Positions 8,378-17,320 of a DNA stretch of 64,000 nt are shown here, piece by piece; within the stretch, counting starts at the first letter, position 1; every line of letters begins with the position of its first letter. A program made the translations under genes and the position numbers. The stretch covers positions 1-64,000 of the forward strand of contig CASDWH010000022.1 in NCBI GenBank assembly GCA_949284715.1. The letters run 5' to 3'. Source of the stretch: an uncultured bacterium. Lineage in GTDB: Bacteria > Cyanobacteriota > Vampirovibrionia > Gastranaerophilales > Gastranaerophilaceae. The notes beneath the pieces were generated by a model that made no database searches, was not told the origin of the DNA, and worked only from the letters and a program-made list of their open reading frames with translations.

Positions 8378-9600
8378 AAAACTCCTTTAAATGTATGCTG
8401 CATTCTGTCTTGTTTAGTTTTTAGATAGTACATGTTATACTTGGTAACATCAGCTTCCAGATTAATTGTTTCAACTATGTTTAAGCCATAACCTTTTAGA
8501 CCGATAATTTTTTTAGGATTATTAGTTATCAATTTAAAATTATTAAAACCCAAATCTAAAATAATCTGCGCACCAACCCCGTAATTTCTCAAATCCGGCG
8601 GAAACCCGAGAGATACATTTGCGTCAACCGTATCTAAACCTTCTTCTTGTAGATGATAGGCTTTTATTTTATTAATAAGTCCAATACCGCGGCCTTCATG
8701 ATTTCTAAGGTACACAACCGCGCCTTTTCCGTATTTATCAACCATCTGTAAAGCGTGGTGAAGCTGTGCATTACAATCACATTTCAAACTATGGAAAATA
8801 TCACCTGTAAGGCATTCGCTATGAACTCTTACAAGCGGTATTTTGTCAGAACCATCATCTTTTAATAAGGCAACATGCTCAAAACCGGTTAATTGATCCT
8901 TATAACCAATTATTTGAAATTCACCAAACTCTGTAGGTAAAAAGGCTTCCGCCTCTCTTGTAACCGTTCGTTCCGATTTTAGCCTGTAAGCAATCAAATC
9001 TGCAACTGTGATAAATTTGAATCCGTATTTTTTGGCAAATTCAGCAAGTTCATCCCGTCTTGCCATTGTCCCGTCATCAGACATAATTTCGCACATCACG
9101 CCGGCGGCGGTCAAACCGCATAAACGAGCCATATCAACAGCAGCCTCAGTATGTCCGGTTCTTGCAAGAACTCCGCCCTTTTTTGCCGTACAAGGGAACA
9201 TATGCCCAGGCCGTCTTAAGTCTGATGGAGTAGAATCAGGCGCTATAACTACTTCTACGGTTTTTGCTCTGTCAAATGCCGATATTCCTGTTGTTACGCC
9301 ATATTTCTCGTGGGCATCAACACTTACGGTAAATGCTGTCCGCATGCTCTCGCTATTTTCAGACACCATTTGATGCAAATCCAGTCTTTTAGCTATATCA
9401 TCGGATATTGCAAGACAAATCAGCCCTTTGCATTCTCCTGCCATAAATTTAATTATATCAGGGGTTGCATATTGGGCGGCAACAATTAAATCCCCCTCAT
9501 TTTCGCGATGCTCATCATCTGCAATAATCAGAGGTTTCCCTGCCTTGTAGTCTTCTAATGCTTCTTCTATTTTATCAAATTGAATTTGATTATTTTCCAT
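8374..9600 (-). CDS. ribBA: Bifunctional 3,4-dihydroxy-2-butanone 4-phosphate synthase / GTP cyclohydrolase II
   Basis: The 408-aa protein feeds both branches of riboflavin synthesis. The N-terminal RibB domain (about 1-200) shows DDEHRENEGDL, the acid-rich metal site, and GHTEAAVDMARLCG. The RibA domain (about 205-400) shows VRVHSECLTGDIFHSLKCDC, with its three zinc cysteines, and LRNHEGRGIGL. All hallmark residues of both activities are present, so both are expected to be active. It starts at the ribE stop (1-nt overlap) and is followed by a GNAT gene. ribD and ribH are not in the window. Confidence 0.95.
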   Translation of the reverse strand: MENNQIQFDKIEEALEDYKAGKPLIIADDEHRENEGDLIVAAQYATPDIIKFMAGECKGLICLAISDDIAKRLDLHQMVSENSESMRTAFTVSVDAHEKYGVTTGISAFDRAKTVEVVIAPDSTPSDLRRPGHMFPCTAKKGGVLARTGHTEAAVDMARLCGLTAAGVMCEIMSDDGTMARRDELAEFAKKYGFKFITVADLIAYRLKSERTVTREAEAFLPTEFGEFQIIGYKDQLTGFEHVALLKDDGSDKIPLVRVHSECLTGDIFHSLKCDCNAQLHHALQMVDKYGKGAVVYLRNHEGRGIGLINKIKAYHLQEEGLDTVDANVSLGFPPDLRNYGVGAQIILDLGFNNFKLITNNPKKIIGLKGYGLNIVETINLEADVTKYNMYYLKTKQDRMQHTFKGVL

Positions 9601-10226
9601 TATGCAAATCCGTTTTCTTCCAGAAATTCAAGATTAATTCTAGATTTATTATGATATATTATTAAGTTTTTTTCAATATACTTAGAAATTATATCGAATT
9701 CTATATTAACGCTGCTGCCGGCGTATAAATATCTAAGCGCGGAATTATTCCAGGTATGCGGAATTATAGCAATCTCTATGAATCCTGCTGACTCGCCCGC
9801 AATCGTTAAACTTACACCGTCTATTGCAATAGAGCCTTTTTTAACAACATAGTTCTTAAATTCTGACGGCAAAGCAATTCTTATTGTATGAAAATCATTA
9901 CTTTTAATAACATCAACAACTTTTGCAGTTGTATCAATATGCCCGTATACAAGATGTCCATCAATACGCGAAGAAAGCAGCATTGCCCTTTCTAAATTAA
10001 CAATATCACCTGCTTTTTTTTCCAAAAAATTAGTCACAGAAAAAGTTGCCGGTGATAAGTTTGCCAAAAACACATCTTCGCCAATATCTGCAACGGTAAG
10101 ACAAACACCATTCACTGCCACACTGTCGCCTATCTTTAATTCTCTTGATAATGAAGTATTAATCCTAACCTTATTTTTATCTATTCCTGTGATAGTTCCG
10201 GTCGCTTCTACTAACCCTGTAAACAT
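9600..10226 (-). CDS. ribE: Riboflavin synthase
   Basis: The 208-aa lumazine-binding protein dismutates two 6,7-dimethyl-8-ribityllumazine molecules into riboflavin. The two tandem lumazine-binding barrels are clear: MFTGLVEATGTI with VNGVCLTV in the first, and GHLVYGHIDTTAKV with KGSIAIDGVSLTI in the second. Length is the family norm. It is the first gene of the operon. A perfect TATAAT ends 7 nt upstream of the ATG and no Shine-Dalgarno is present, which suggests a leaderless mRNA. No FMN riboswitch consensus is visible upstream. Confidence 0.94.
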   Translation of the reverse strand: MFTGLVEATGTITGIDKNKVRINTSLSRELKIGDSVAVNGVCLTVADIGEDVFLANLSPATFSVTNFLEKKAGDIVNLERAMLLSSRIDGHLVYGHIDTTAKVVDVIKSNDFHTIRIALPSEFKNYVVKKGSIAIDGVSLTIAGESAGFIEIAIIPHTWNNSALRYLYAGSSVNIEFDIISKYIEKNLIIYHNKSRINLEFLEENGFA

Positions 10227-10232
10227 ACGTAA

Positions 10233-10238
10233 ATTATA
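10233..10238 (-). promoter_or_regulatory. Candidate -10 of a leaderless promoter for ribE
   Basis: A perfect TATAAT (minus strand) ends 7 nt before the ATG at 10226. A weak AAGACA lies 17 bp further upstream. The remaining 140 bp up to fliJ holds no other clear structure. Confidence 0.55.
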
Positions 10239-10379
10239 TCACAAAAATTGGACATTGTCTTAAAAAAACATGCCGGTAATAAAACTTGCCTTTTAAAGTA
10301 TCAACATTAATCATACAAACAGAGGTACGCAAATCACCTGCCTGTAAATCATAATAAATATGTATAGTGAGATAATTCG

Positions 10380-10853
10380 ATGCCGTTTTCATACAGGTTG
10401 CAGAAAGTCCTTGATTTCAGAATCAGAGAAAAAGAAAAACAGCTTCTCGTTGTTCAGGAAGCGCAGCAAAGAGTTGCAGAAGCAGAAGAAGCAATCTTAA
10501 GAAACAACGAAGAAATTGAAATAACTATAAAAAATAAACGAGTCGCGGACTTCAAACTAATGGAATATTATGACAAATATTTACACCATCTGTGGGACAA
10601 GGCTGAAGAATTAGAAGCACACAGGCAAGAAGTCCAAAAAATTTTGGATCAGGAACTCATAACATTAACACATATGGAACAAAGAGTTAAAGTTCTTGAA
10701 AAACATAAGGAAAAATTAAAAGAAGAATATGATTACGAACAAAAACAAATTGAAATGAAACAATTTTCAGAAATAGGCGTTCAGCGATTTTTCCAACGCA
10801 AGAACGAAGAACTTGAAGAACTTGAAAATATAAATAAACAGGAGCAGCAATGA
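10380..10853 (+). CDS. fliJ: Flagellar export protein FliJ
   Basis: The 157-aa protein is almost entirely heptad-rich coiled coil with the FliJ opening FSYRLQKVLDFRIREKEKQ and a central conserved run. FliJ is the stalk-like soluble component of the flagellar type III export gate; it contacts the FliI ATPase and the FlhA gate and escorts unladen chaperones. The start is the ATG at 10380; no Shine-Dalgarno is seen and TATAGT lies 12 nt upstream, so a very short leader is possible. The stop overlaps the next start by 4 nt (ATGA), linking it to the FliK-like gene. fliI and fliH are not adjacent in the window. Confidence 0.82.
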   Translation: MPFSYRLQKVLDFRIREKEKQLLVVQEAQQRVAEAEEAILRNNEEIEITIKNKRVADFKLMEYYDKYLHHLWDKAEELEAHRQEVQKILDQELITLTHMEQRVKVLEKHKEKLKEEYDYEQKQIEMKQFSEIGVQRFFQRKNEELEELENINKQEQQ

Positions 10854-11914
10854 ATATAGGAACAGAAACAGTATCAAATCTTAAACAAACTGAGCAAATC
10901 CATAAAACATCAGTACAGCCTAATGCAGATAAAAATTTCAAGTCAGAAATGGAAGAACTTAAGACTGAAAAAATAGCAGAAAAGGGGCAGACTCAGCACA
11001 ATGTATCCGAGGAAGAAGGCATTACAAAAAATTCGTTCGCGGAAGATGCAGACACGACAGACGATAACACAAAAACAATAGCTGAAACCGACACAAAAAA
11101 TCTTGTATCCGCAATTGAAGAAATTAATAATTCTCTCAATCAAACAGATGATTTTACTTCTGATTCACTAAACACCGGAGAGCAGCAGACCGATATTTAT
11201 AAAAACAAGGAGTTTAATAACCAATTGCTAAACAATGATATGAATATGCAAAGCATTAAAAACGACAAAATGTCTGAATTAAAAACAGACATTAACTTTG
11301 CACAAAATAGCAGTGAGTCCTTCTCCTCATTTTTTAATAATAATTTTCAGGAATCTACAGACGAAATGCAGGAAGATTCAGCCATATTATCTACAATGGC
11401 GGAAAATATTGCAATGGTCAACCGTGTACTCGCTGAAAAAACATCTTCTGTAAAAGCAGCAGACAAAACAGCTTCTGTAGGCGAAGTTATAGACAAGACA
11501 ATTAATGCATCCACTCTGAACATGACAAGGAATGATGTCCAATTTTTCATTAACCTTACAAGCGGAAATACTCAAGATTTCAATGAAATATTTCAGACGC
11601 AAGAAACAGCTAAAAGCAGTGCAATTTCTGAAACCCTCGCAAATTTGATTGCAGACAGTATGAAAACTGGAAAACCATTTAGAATAAATTTTGACAATGA
11701 CATTTCTGTCATTATAAAACTAAGCAGAGAAGGTAAAATATCCGCAAATTTTATACCCGGATCCGATGCGGCCGAAAATTACCTTAGAAATAATTTGTCC
11801 GGACTGGTTCAAAGATTTGAAGATGAAAATCTCCCCTACGATGATTTGAGCCGACAAAGACAAAAACGTGACAGTGAACAAGAACAAAACAAGAAAGGCA
11901 GCCAAAATGAATGA
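10850..11914 (+). CDS. FliK-like flagellar hook-length control protein (probable)
   Basis: The 354-aa protein has a long, low-complexity, polar N-terminal part (Thr/Asn/Glu/Lys-rich, residues 1-250) and a compact C-terminal domain (about 262-340). The domain starts FRINFDNDISVIIKLSREGKI and ends in a charged tail (RQRQKRDSEQEQNKK). A disordered exported ruler followed by a small beta-rich switch domain with the pattern of the Flg_hook domain is the FliK layout. Position between fliJ and a hook/rod gene supports this strongly. Sequence identity to FliK is low by eye, so the call rests on architecture plus context. It overlaps fliJ by 4 nt and the next gene by 8 nt. Confidence 0.65.
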   Translation: MNIGTETVSNLKQTEQIHKTSVQPNADKNFKSEMEELKTEKIAEKGQTQHNVSEEEGITKNSFAEDADTTDDNTKTIAETDTKNLVSAIEEINNSLNQTDDFTSDSLNTGEQQTDIYKNKEFNNQLLNNDMNMQSIKNDKMSELKTDINFAQNSSESFSSFFNNNFQESTDEMQEDSAILSTMAENIAMVNRVLAEKTSSVKAADKTASVGEVIDKTINASTLNMTRNDVQFFINLTSGNTQDFNEIFQTQETAKSSAISETLANLIADSMKTGKPFRINFDNDISVIIKLSREGKISANFIPGSDAAENYLRNNLSGLVQRFEDENLPYDDLSRQRQKRDSEQEQNKKGSQNE

Positions 11915-12740
11915 TTCTTTTACTACCGCACTTAATACGCAGCGTGCAACAAATCAATGGATAAATGTTCTTGCTGACAACATGACAAATATTTACACAC
12001 CCGGTTTTAAGGAAAATAAAGTTAATTTTCAAACATTCCTCGGCGGAGCAATAATTGATCACCCTTTAAAAAATCAGGGGCAAGGTAAATCAACCCCCGG
12101 AACATCAAATGAAAACTTATTTTTTGAAGGTTCAGGTTATTTTATAGTAAGAAATGCTGAAGGAAAGGTAGCCTATACACGTCACGGTGAATTTACTTTT
12201 GATGCAGAAGGTGTATACAGAGCCGCTGACGGAGATACCGTACAGGGCTACATATTAAATGATAAGGGTGAAATTATGTCTGGAACAAAATCTATCAGTT
12301 CCGACTTATATCAGGAAACAGCACTAAAAGGCGGCGCGCTAAGCATCCCAACAACAAATATTAAACTTTGGATTGACCCTAATAACGGTAAATTCCTTGG
12401 CAAGTATGATGAATATGAAATAAGAAACGACGGAACTATTTATGGTAAAGCCGATAACGGCAACCGCTCTGTTCCTCTATATAAAATAGCAACAGCTAAT
12501 TTTCATAATCCAAACGGCTTATATGAGATAAGCGACAGCAAGTATGTTGAAACCACAGAATCAGGGAAACCTGTCGTCGGGCGGGGGGAAATCCGTTCCG
12601 GTTTATTAGAAATGTCCAATACTGACTTTAAAAATAATATTGCAGAATATCAACAGGCAAAAGTTCAAATGGAACTTGTCAATGCTTTAATTAAATCAAA
12701 CAAAGAACTGCTTGAAAATGCTATGCAGCTTGTAACCTAG
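11907..12740 (+). CDS. Flagellar hook/basal-body rod protein (FlgE/FlgF/FlgG family)
   Basis: The 277-aa protein has the N-terminal flagellar rod motif (ALNTQRATNQWINVLADNMTNIYTPGFK), the middle hook-domain element (GSGYFIVRNAEGKVAYTRHGEFTFDAEG) and the C-terminal helix (GLLEMSNTDFKNNIAEYQQAKVQMELVNALIKSN). Both end helices form the coiled axial core. It could be FlgE, FlgF or FlgG: length is nearest FlgF/FlgG, while position after a FliK-like gene favours hook. I chose ATG at 11907; a start at 11868 would add an unrelated lysine-rich tail inside the FliK-like gene. A strong terminator follows. Confidence 0.83.
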   Translation: MNDSFTTALNTQRATNQWINVLADNMTNIYTPGFKENKVNFQTFLGGAIIDHPLKNQGQGKSTPGTSNENLFFEGSGYFIVRNAEGKVAYTRHGEFTFDAEGVYRAADGDTVQGYILNDKGEIMSGTKSISSDLYQETALKGGALSIPTTNIKLWIDPNNGKFLGKYDEYEIRNDGTIYGKADNGNRSVPLYKIATANFHNPNGLYEISDSKYVETTESGKPVVGRGEIRSGLLEMSNTDFKNNIAEYQQAKVQMELVNALIKSNKELLENAMQLVT

Positions 12741-12768
12741 ACTTAGCAAATATAGTTAAACTCCGTTT

Positions 12769-12797
12769 AAAAAGGAACTTTTTAGTTCCTTTTTTAT
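12769..12797. terminator. Intrinsic terminator after the flagellar operon
   Basis: AAAAAGGAACT and AGTTCCTTTTT form an 11-bp stem with a TTTT loop followed by a T-rich tail. A-rich and T-rich arms serve both convergent genes. Confidence 0.85.
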
Positions 12798-12802
12798 TTT
12801 AT

Positions 12803-13873
12803 TTATGCACCCCAGTCAAATACCGATGATATAGCATCATCTATTAATGATTGTACAGATTCTATTTCTGTTTCGATAGCAGATAATTCAGTTGAAAGAT
12901 TTTGAAGTTCAACGTCCCAATAATCTTCTTTTAACGCAATTTTTTCTTTCTCTGCATTATACCAGGCGGTAATTTCTTCCTGCTCAACAGAATCCCTGCG
13001 TTCTGTTACAAACGCAGCGTTCAAATAATATTGAAGCGAAGTTCCCGGTTCGTACTCACCGTAATCATCTACCGTTTGTAAATGAAAAATTCCGCTGGTA
13101 AGAGCGTTACTCATATAATCACTATCGCCAAGATTACTTGTATACTCGGTTGTCCACCCGTTTGAAGCGCATGCCTGAAATATTGGTTTATAAAAATCTA
13201 TCATTTGTTGATAAGCCTCTATTCTTGTAGAGGTCGTAAAACCGCCTTCAACAACAGTACCATCTTCTTTAGTACCGTCGATATTAGATGTTGATAATTC
13301 CAATTCTTCCAGAGCTGCTGTATCATTGTTATATACAGCTATTATTGCCTGATATTCTTTGGTCCCTTCAGCAAATCCCATATATGCAGCAATTATTTGA
13401 GGAATATAAGAAGCCTTGAAAGTACTGCCGCGGCCGTTGCCGTCACATTTGACATCCTCCCCGCAAGTTGCTATTATGGCGTTTGCATACTCATTATTTA
13501 AAACTACAAGACCTCTGTAATCAGTTAATATTACAGAAGTATCAGTTTTAGTCGCAGGAGTGCCGGAAGATGTAATTCCGTATTGTTCGGCTATATCGGA
13601 ATCTGTAATCATTGAGGCTGCATAATTATCAACAAAAGAACTCTTTAATGAGCTATCCCCCATTAAATAGCTGTATGTAATCGGTACATATGCTCCATTA
13701 TTATAATAATTAATTTTTTTAGATTGCAATTTACTGTAATACTCTTGCGATAGTTCGCTTTGTTCACGGGAAAGAGCTAATTTTTTGTTAGAAACCAGCA
13801 TCGTATCAAGCTCGTTTTGATTTTTACGGCTGATAAGAGTCATCAATCTAACTTGTGATGTAGCTAAACCCAT
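12803..13873 (-). CDS. Unknown protein under a sigma-28 promoter; possible flagellum-linked exported protein
   Basis: I do not recognise a characterised family in this 356-aa protein. The N-terminus reads MGLATSQVRLMTLISRKNQNE and continues as a predicted coiled helix (to about residue 55). The middle is a Tyr/Asn/Asp/Thr-rich globular part with one cysteine pair (CGEDVKC), and a second helical coil closes the C-terminus (about 300-345). Helical ends around a polar core recall flagellar axial proteins, but no flagellin signature is present. Its promoter is a perfect FliA site, so it is expected to be expressed late in flagellar assembly. A good Shine-Dalgarno (AAAGGAG) precedes the ATG. Function is unknown. 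Confidence 0.6.
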   Translation of the reverse strand: MGLATSQVRLMTLISRKNQNELDTMLVSNKKLALSREQSELSQEYYSKLQSKKINYYNNGAYVPITYSYLMGDSSLKSSFVDNYAASMITDSDIAEQYGITSSGTPATKTDTSVILTDYRGLVVLNNEYANAIIATCGEDVKCDGNGRGSTFKASYIPQIIAAYMGFAEGTKEYQAIIAVYNNDTAALEELELSTSNIDGTKEDGTVVEGGFTTSTRIEAYQQMIDFYKPIFQACASNGWTTEYTSNLGDSDYMSNALTSGIFHLQTVDDYGEYEPGTSLQYYLNAAFVTERRDSVEQEEITAWYNAEKEKIALKEDYWDVELQNLSTELSAIETEIESVQSLIDDAISSVFDWGA

Positions 13874-13906
13874 TTTGGCTCCTTTATCTTTTCCCTTATA
13901 TTAGTG

Positions 13907-13933
13907 TTATCGGCATTTTTACCGGAAACTTTA
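13907..13933 (-). promoter_or_regulatory. Sigma-28 (FliA) promoter
   Basis: On the minus strand TAAAGTTT (13933-13926), an 11-nt spacer and GCCGATAA (13914-13907) match the published FliA consensus at every position and in spacing. The 12803-13873 gene starts about 30 nt downstream of the predicted +1 with AAAGGAG before its ATG. Confidence 0.88.
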
Positions 13934-13951
13934 GTTTTTTAAACAAAAAAT

Positions 13952-13968
13952 TTACAAAAGTTAATATT
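13952..13968 (-). promoter_or_regulatory. TTACAAAAGTTAAT element, copy 1
   Basis: This element lies 79-95 bp upstream of the 13873 start and 18 bp behind the FliA -35. Near-identical copies sit at 19367-19383 and 54798-54814, each 65-96 bp upstream of another unknown minus-strand gene. Confidence 0.45.
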
Positions 13969-13999
13969 TCAAAACAGATTATGAAATTACCGGAAAAAT

Positions 14000-15358
14000 T
14001 TATTTGTTAATTTTTATAATTACTACATTTTCCACATGCGAAGTATTTGGAAACATATCGAACGGCTGTATAAATTTTACTGAACATCCTTTTTTTAAGA
14101 GAAACTTTAAATCCTGCGCGAGGCTTTTCGGGCTACAGCTTACGTAAATAATTGTACTTTTTGTAATTCTCAGTACATTATTTAAAACTTCTTCACCACA
14201 TCCTTTCCGCGGCGGATCAAGAATTGTAATATCAAATACATCTTTCGACTGTTTCATATATTCTAAACTATCAGATGAAATTATATCTATATTGTTTATA
14301 TTGTATTCTTTTGCTGTAGAAATAGCATTTTTAACAGAATTAGGATTCAATTCTACACTTACAGCTTTTTTACAGAGCGGGGCAAGTGTTATTCCAAACG
14401 CAGCGATTCCGGCATAAGCATCTAATAGGAGCGGCAAGGTAAAATTCTTTGAAATATAATCTTTAATAAAATTGAACATCAGATTAGCACAGGCAGGATT
14501 GACCTGAAAAAAGGTGTCAGCACCAACCTTAAAGACCACATTAAGAAGGTTTTCTTCAATATAATCTTGTCCGGCAGTTAATTGTGTATTTTCGCCAAGA
14601 ATAACATTAGTTTTCTTGTTATTAAAATTAACAGCAACACCTTTTATCACATCAAATTTAGCGTATATATTCAATGCCAGTTTTTTAATATTTTCAGGGA
14701 GTCCGGTACTAAGATTAAGTACAAGAACAACTAAAATCCGGTGATTATAATTAGAATATCTTAAAACAATATGCCTTAAAATACCTGAATTATCCAGTTC
14801 ATTATACCCGCCTACACCAAACCTGCTCGCTTCTGTCTTTATAAATTCTATTATTTCATCACAAATTTGAGGATGAATGGGACAATATTTTATATTTAAG
14901 AGTTCATGAGTTCCGGGCTTAAAGTATCCGGCCAAAAGTCTATCGCTTTCTTTCTTAGAGCGGACAGGATACTGTATTTTACACCTGTACCCGTAATTTT
15001 CACCGCTGCATAATGGAGAACGAACATCTAACTTCTCACCCAATATAGAATACAAAGTATCCTCTACAATTGTTTTTTTATACTCGATTTGTTTTTCATA
15101 AGAAATATGCTGTAAAGTGCAGCCGCCGCAGACTTTTTGAAGTTTACATTTTGGCTCTGTTCTATATTCGGATGGATTAATAATTTCAAGAATTTCACCT
15201 GACGCATAATTCTTTTTAACCTTAATAACTTTACATTTGATTCTGTCACCAGGGCAAGCATTATTAACAAAAACAACAAAATTATTATAACGTGCAAGTC
15301 CGGCGCCTTCACTATTAAGCTTTACAATATCAAGAATTATGACGTTTCCTGTTTCCAT
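14000..15358 (-). CDS. rlmD: 23S rRNA (uracil-C5)-methyltransferase, RlmD/TrmA family
   Basis: This 452-aa SAM-dependent RNA methyltransferase has an N-terminal TRAM domain (about 1-60) and a [4Fe-4S] cluster cysteine set (CKLQKVCGGC plus a later Cys). Further motifs are FFQVNP (QVNP binding), LLDAYAGIAAFG (SAM loop), DPPRKGC near residue 380 and IIYVSCSPKSLAQDL, which holds the nucleophilic and basic residues. It methylates C5 of a specific uridine in 23S rRNA (position 1939 or 747 in E. coli numbering). Which site is hit cannot be read from sequence. It lies 1 nt after mnmG, so these RNA-modification genes are cotranscribed. Confidence 0.88.
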   Translation of the reverse strand: METGNVIILDIVKLNSEGAGLARYNNFVVFVNNACPGDRIKCKVIKVKKNYASGEILEIINPSEYRTEPKCKLQKVCGGCTLQHISYEKQIEYKKTIVEDTLYSILGEKLDVRSPLCSGENYGYRCKIQYPVRSKKESDRLLAGYFKPGTHELLNIKYCPIHPQICDEIIEFIKTEASRFGVGGYNELDNSGILRHIVLRYSNYNHRILVVLVLNLSTGLPENIKKLALNIYAKFDVIKGVAVNFNNKKTNVILGENTQLTAGQDYIEENLLNVVFKVGADTFFQVNPACANLMFNFIKDYISKNFTLPLLLDAYAGIAAFGITLAPLCKKAVSVELNPNSVKNAISTAKEYNINNIDIISSDSLEYMKQSKDVFDITILDPPRKGCGEEVLNNVLRITKSTIIYVSCSPKSLAQDLKFLLKKGCSVKFIQPFDMFPNTSHVENVVIIKINK

Positions 15359-15359
15359 T

Positions 15360-17225
15360 TTATTTACCTAAAATAACCATCATAACCGAAATATCAGCAG
15401 GTTTAACACCGCCTATTCTTGATGCCTGAGCGAGATTTACGGGTCTTATTTTTTCAAGTTTTTCACGGCTTTCTGATGAAATACTTTTTACCCTGCTGTA
15501 ATCAAAATTTTCGGGAATTTTATATTTTTCAAGCTGTTCGGTATTTTCTATCTGGCTTTCTTGACGCTTAATATAACCGTCGTATTTAATTAAAATTTCA
15601 GCCTCCTGAGCAATATCATCAGGCAGGTTAAGACTTGCGGTTTGCTCATCAACAGCCTTCAACACAGAATAATCAATATTTGGGCGTTTTAATAATTCAG
15701 CAAGCCTTACACCTCTGTCTATAGATTCGCCATACTTAGCCAGAACACTATTAACTTGCTCACAGCAAGGAAGTTTTGTTTCTTTTAGGCGTTCTATTTC
15801 CTGTTTAATCTTTTCCTGCTTTGTCTTAAATATTGAGTATTGATTATCGTCAATAAGCCCGATTTTATATCCAAGCGGTGTTAACCGCTCATCAGCATTA
15901 TCCTGCCTTAGTAACAGGCGATACTCAGAGCGTGAAGTCAGCATTCTATAAGGTTCCTGAATATCCTTTGTTACTAAATCATCAATAAGCGTGCCGATAT
16001 ATGAGGAACTCCTGCTGAACGTAACCATTTCAGCATTATCGAGATATTTAACCGCATTAATTCCGGCAACAAGCCCCTGTGCAGCAGCCTCTTCATACCC
16101 GCTGGTACCGTTAATTTGTCCTGCAAAAAATAGTCCCTTTATTGGTTTTGACATTAAAGAATGAGTGGTTTGTACAGCGGGAATATAATCATATTCAACA
16201 GCATATGCAGGTTTTATTATATGTGCATTTTCCAACCCCGGAAGAGAACGAACCATCTTTACCTGAACATCCGCTGGCAAAGACGTTGAAAACCCTTGTA
16301 TATAAACTTCATAAGTATTCAGACCTTCCGGTTCGATAAATATATGATGTGAAGGATTTGATGAAAAACGTTTAACTTTATCTTCGATAGAAGGACAATA
16401 TCTCGGCCCCACACCTTCAATCAGCCCCTGATACATAGGCGACTTATCAAGATTATCTTTGATTATTTGATGAGTACGCTCATTAGTTCTTGTCAGGTAA
16501 CACGGAACCTGAGGTCTTACAGGTCTGTTGGGTTTAAACGAATAAAATGTTAGTTTTTCGTCCCCTGGCTGAATCGTCATTTTAGAATAATCAATAGTCC
16601 TTTTATCAACTCTGGCAGGTGTGCCTGTCTTTAATTTTTTTACAACAAATCCAAGTTTTTTAAGCGAATCAGAAAGCCCGATTGCCGGCATTTCGCCAAG
16701 ACGGCCGGCATTATATGATTTTAACCCTACATAAATTTTACCGTTTAACGAAGTACCCGTTGTTAAAATTACAGCACCGGCTCTGTACTCATTTCCAAAT
16801 TCATCTACAGCACCCGTTATAACATTCCCATCCGCAATTAACCCTGTTACCGTCGCTTGTTTTAACCAGATATTATCAATACTTTCAATCAAATTACGCA
16901 TATAGCGCATATATTCTTTTTTATCTGATTGCGCTCTTAATGCGCGGACAGCAGGTCCCTTAGAAGAATTTAATACTTTCATCTGTATATATGTAGCATC
17001 CGCGGCCTCACCCATTACTCCGCCAAGTGCATCAATTTCCCTTACAAGAGTAGATTTTGCCGGGCCGCCTATTGCAGGATTGCAAGGCATAAGCGCAATG
17101 TTATCAAGATTAAGACTGAACAGCAGGACCTTTGCACCAAGTCTTGCCGCGGATATTGCGGCTTCACAGCCGGCATGACCTGCGCCTACAACAATTATAT
17201 CAAATTTATTATCTAAATATTCCAT
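15360..17225 (-). CDS. mnmG: tRNA uridine-5-carboxymethylaminomethyl modification enzyme MnmG
   Basis: The 621-aa FAD protein works with MnmE to place (carboxymethyl)aminomethyl groups on wobble uridine U34. It shows the dinucleotide motif DIIVVGAGHAGCEAA near the start, the family signature GPRYCPSIEDKV, and TGTPAR and GYEEAAAQGLVAGINA further on. I chose ATG at 17225, giving MEYLDNKFDIIVVGAG. An upstream start at 17321 would add 32 residues unlike the family and cross the divergent promoter. TATAAT ends 7 nt before the ATG with no Shine-Dalgarno, so the mRNA may be leaderless. rlmD follows directly. Confidence 0.95.
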   Translation of the reverse strand: MEYLDNKFDIIVVGAGHAGCEAAISAARLGAKVLLFSLNLDNIALMPCNPAIGGPAKSTLVREIDALGGVMGEAADATYIQMKVLNSSKGPAVRALRAQSDKKEYMRYMRNLIESIDNIWLKQATVTGLIADGNVITGAVDEFGNEYRAGAVILTTGTSLNGKIYVGLKSYNAGRLGEMPAIGLSDSLKKLGFVVKKLKTGTPARVDKRTIDYSKMTIQPGDEKLTFYSFKPNRPVRPQVPCYLTRTNERTHQIIKDNLDKSPMYQGLIEGVGPRYCPSIEDKVKRFSSNPSHHIFIEPEGLNTYEVYIQGFSTSLPADVQVKMVRSLPGLENAHIIKPAYAVEYDYIPAVQTTHSLMSKPIKGLFFAGQINGTSGYEEAAAQGLVAGINAVKYLDNAEMVTFSRSSSYIGTLIDDLVTKDIQEPYRMLTSRSEYRLLLRQDNADERLTPLGYKIGLIDDNQYSIFKTKQEKIKQEIERLKETKLPCCEQVNSVLAKYGESIDRGVRLAELLKRPNIDYSVLKAVDEQTASLNLPDDIAQEAEILIKYDGYIKRQESQIENTEQLEKYKIPENFDYSRVKSISSESREKLEKIRPVNLAQASRIGGVKPADISVMMVILGK

Positions 17226-17231
17226 AAAATG

Positions 17232-17237
17232 ATTATA
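17232..17237 (-). promoter_or_regulatory. Candidate -10 of a leaderless promoter for mnmG
   Basis: A perfect TATAAT (minus strand) ends 7 nt before the ATG at 17225; TTGTAC lies 15 bp upstream as a suboptimal -35. Confidence 0.5.
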
Positions 17238-17290
17238 ATACAAAATCCCGCTGTACAATATCCGTTTAAATTTATTCTTAGCCAGATACA

Positions 17291-17299
17291 TGGTATAAT
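17291..17299 (+). promoter_or_regulatory. Extended -10 promoter for the 17321-18408 pair
   Basis: TGGTATAAT is a perfect extended -10 (TGnTATAAT). The start codon at 17321 is 22 nt downstream with GAGAGG before it. It is divergent to the mnmG promoter. Confidence 0.65.
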
Positions 17300-17320
17300 T
17301 ATTACAAACGAGAGGTTTCA

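Noticed and set aside
10253-10279. Second FliA promoter before fliJ (GCCGGTAA at 10272-10279)
   Set aside because: The required TAAAGTTT-like box 11 nt upstream is absent (CATTGTCT there).
10227-10379. FMN riboswitch before ribE
   Set aside because: The conserved RFN element blocks are not visible and ribE appears leaderless.
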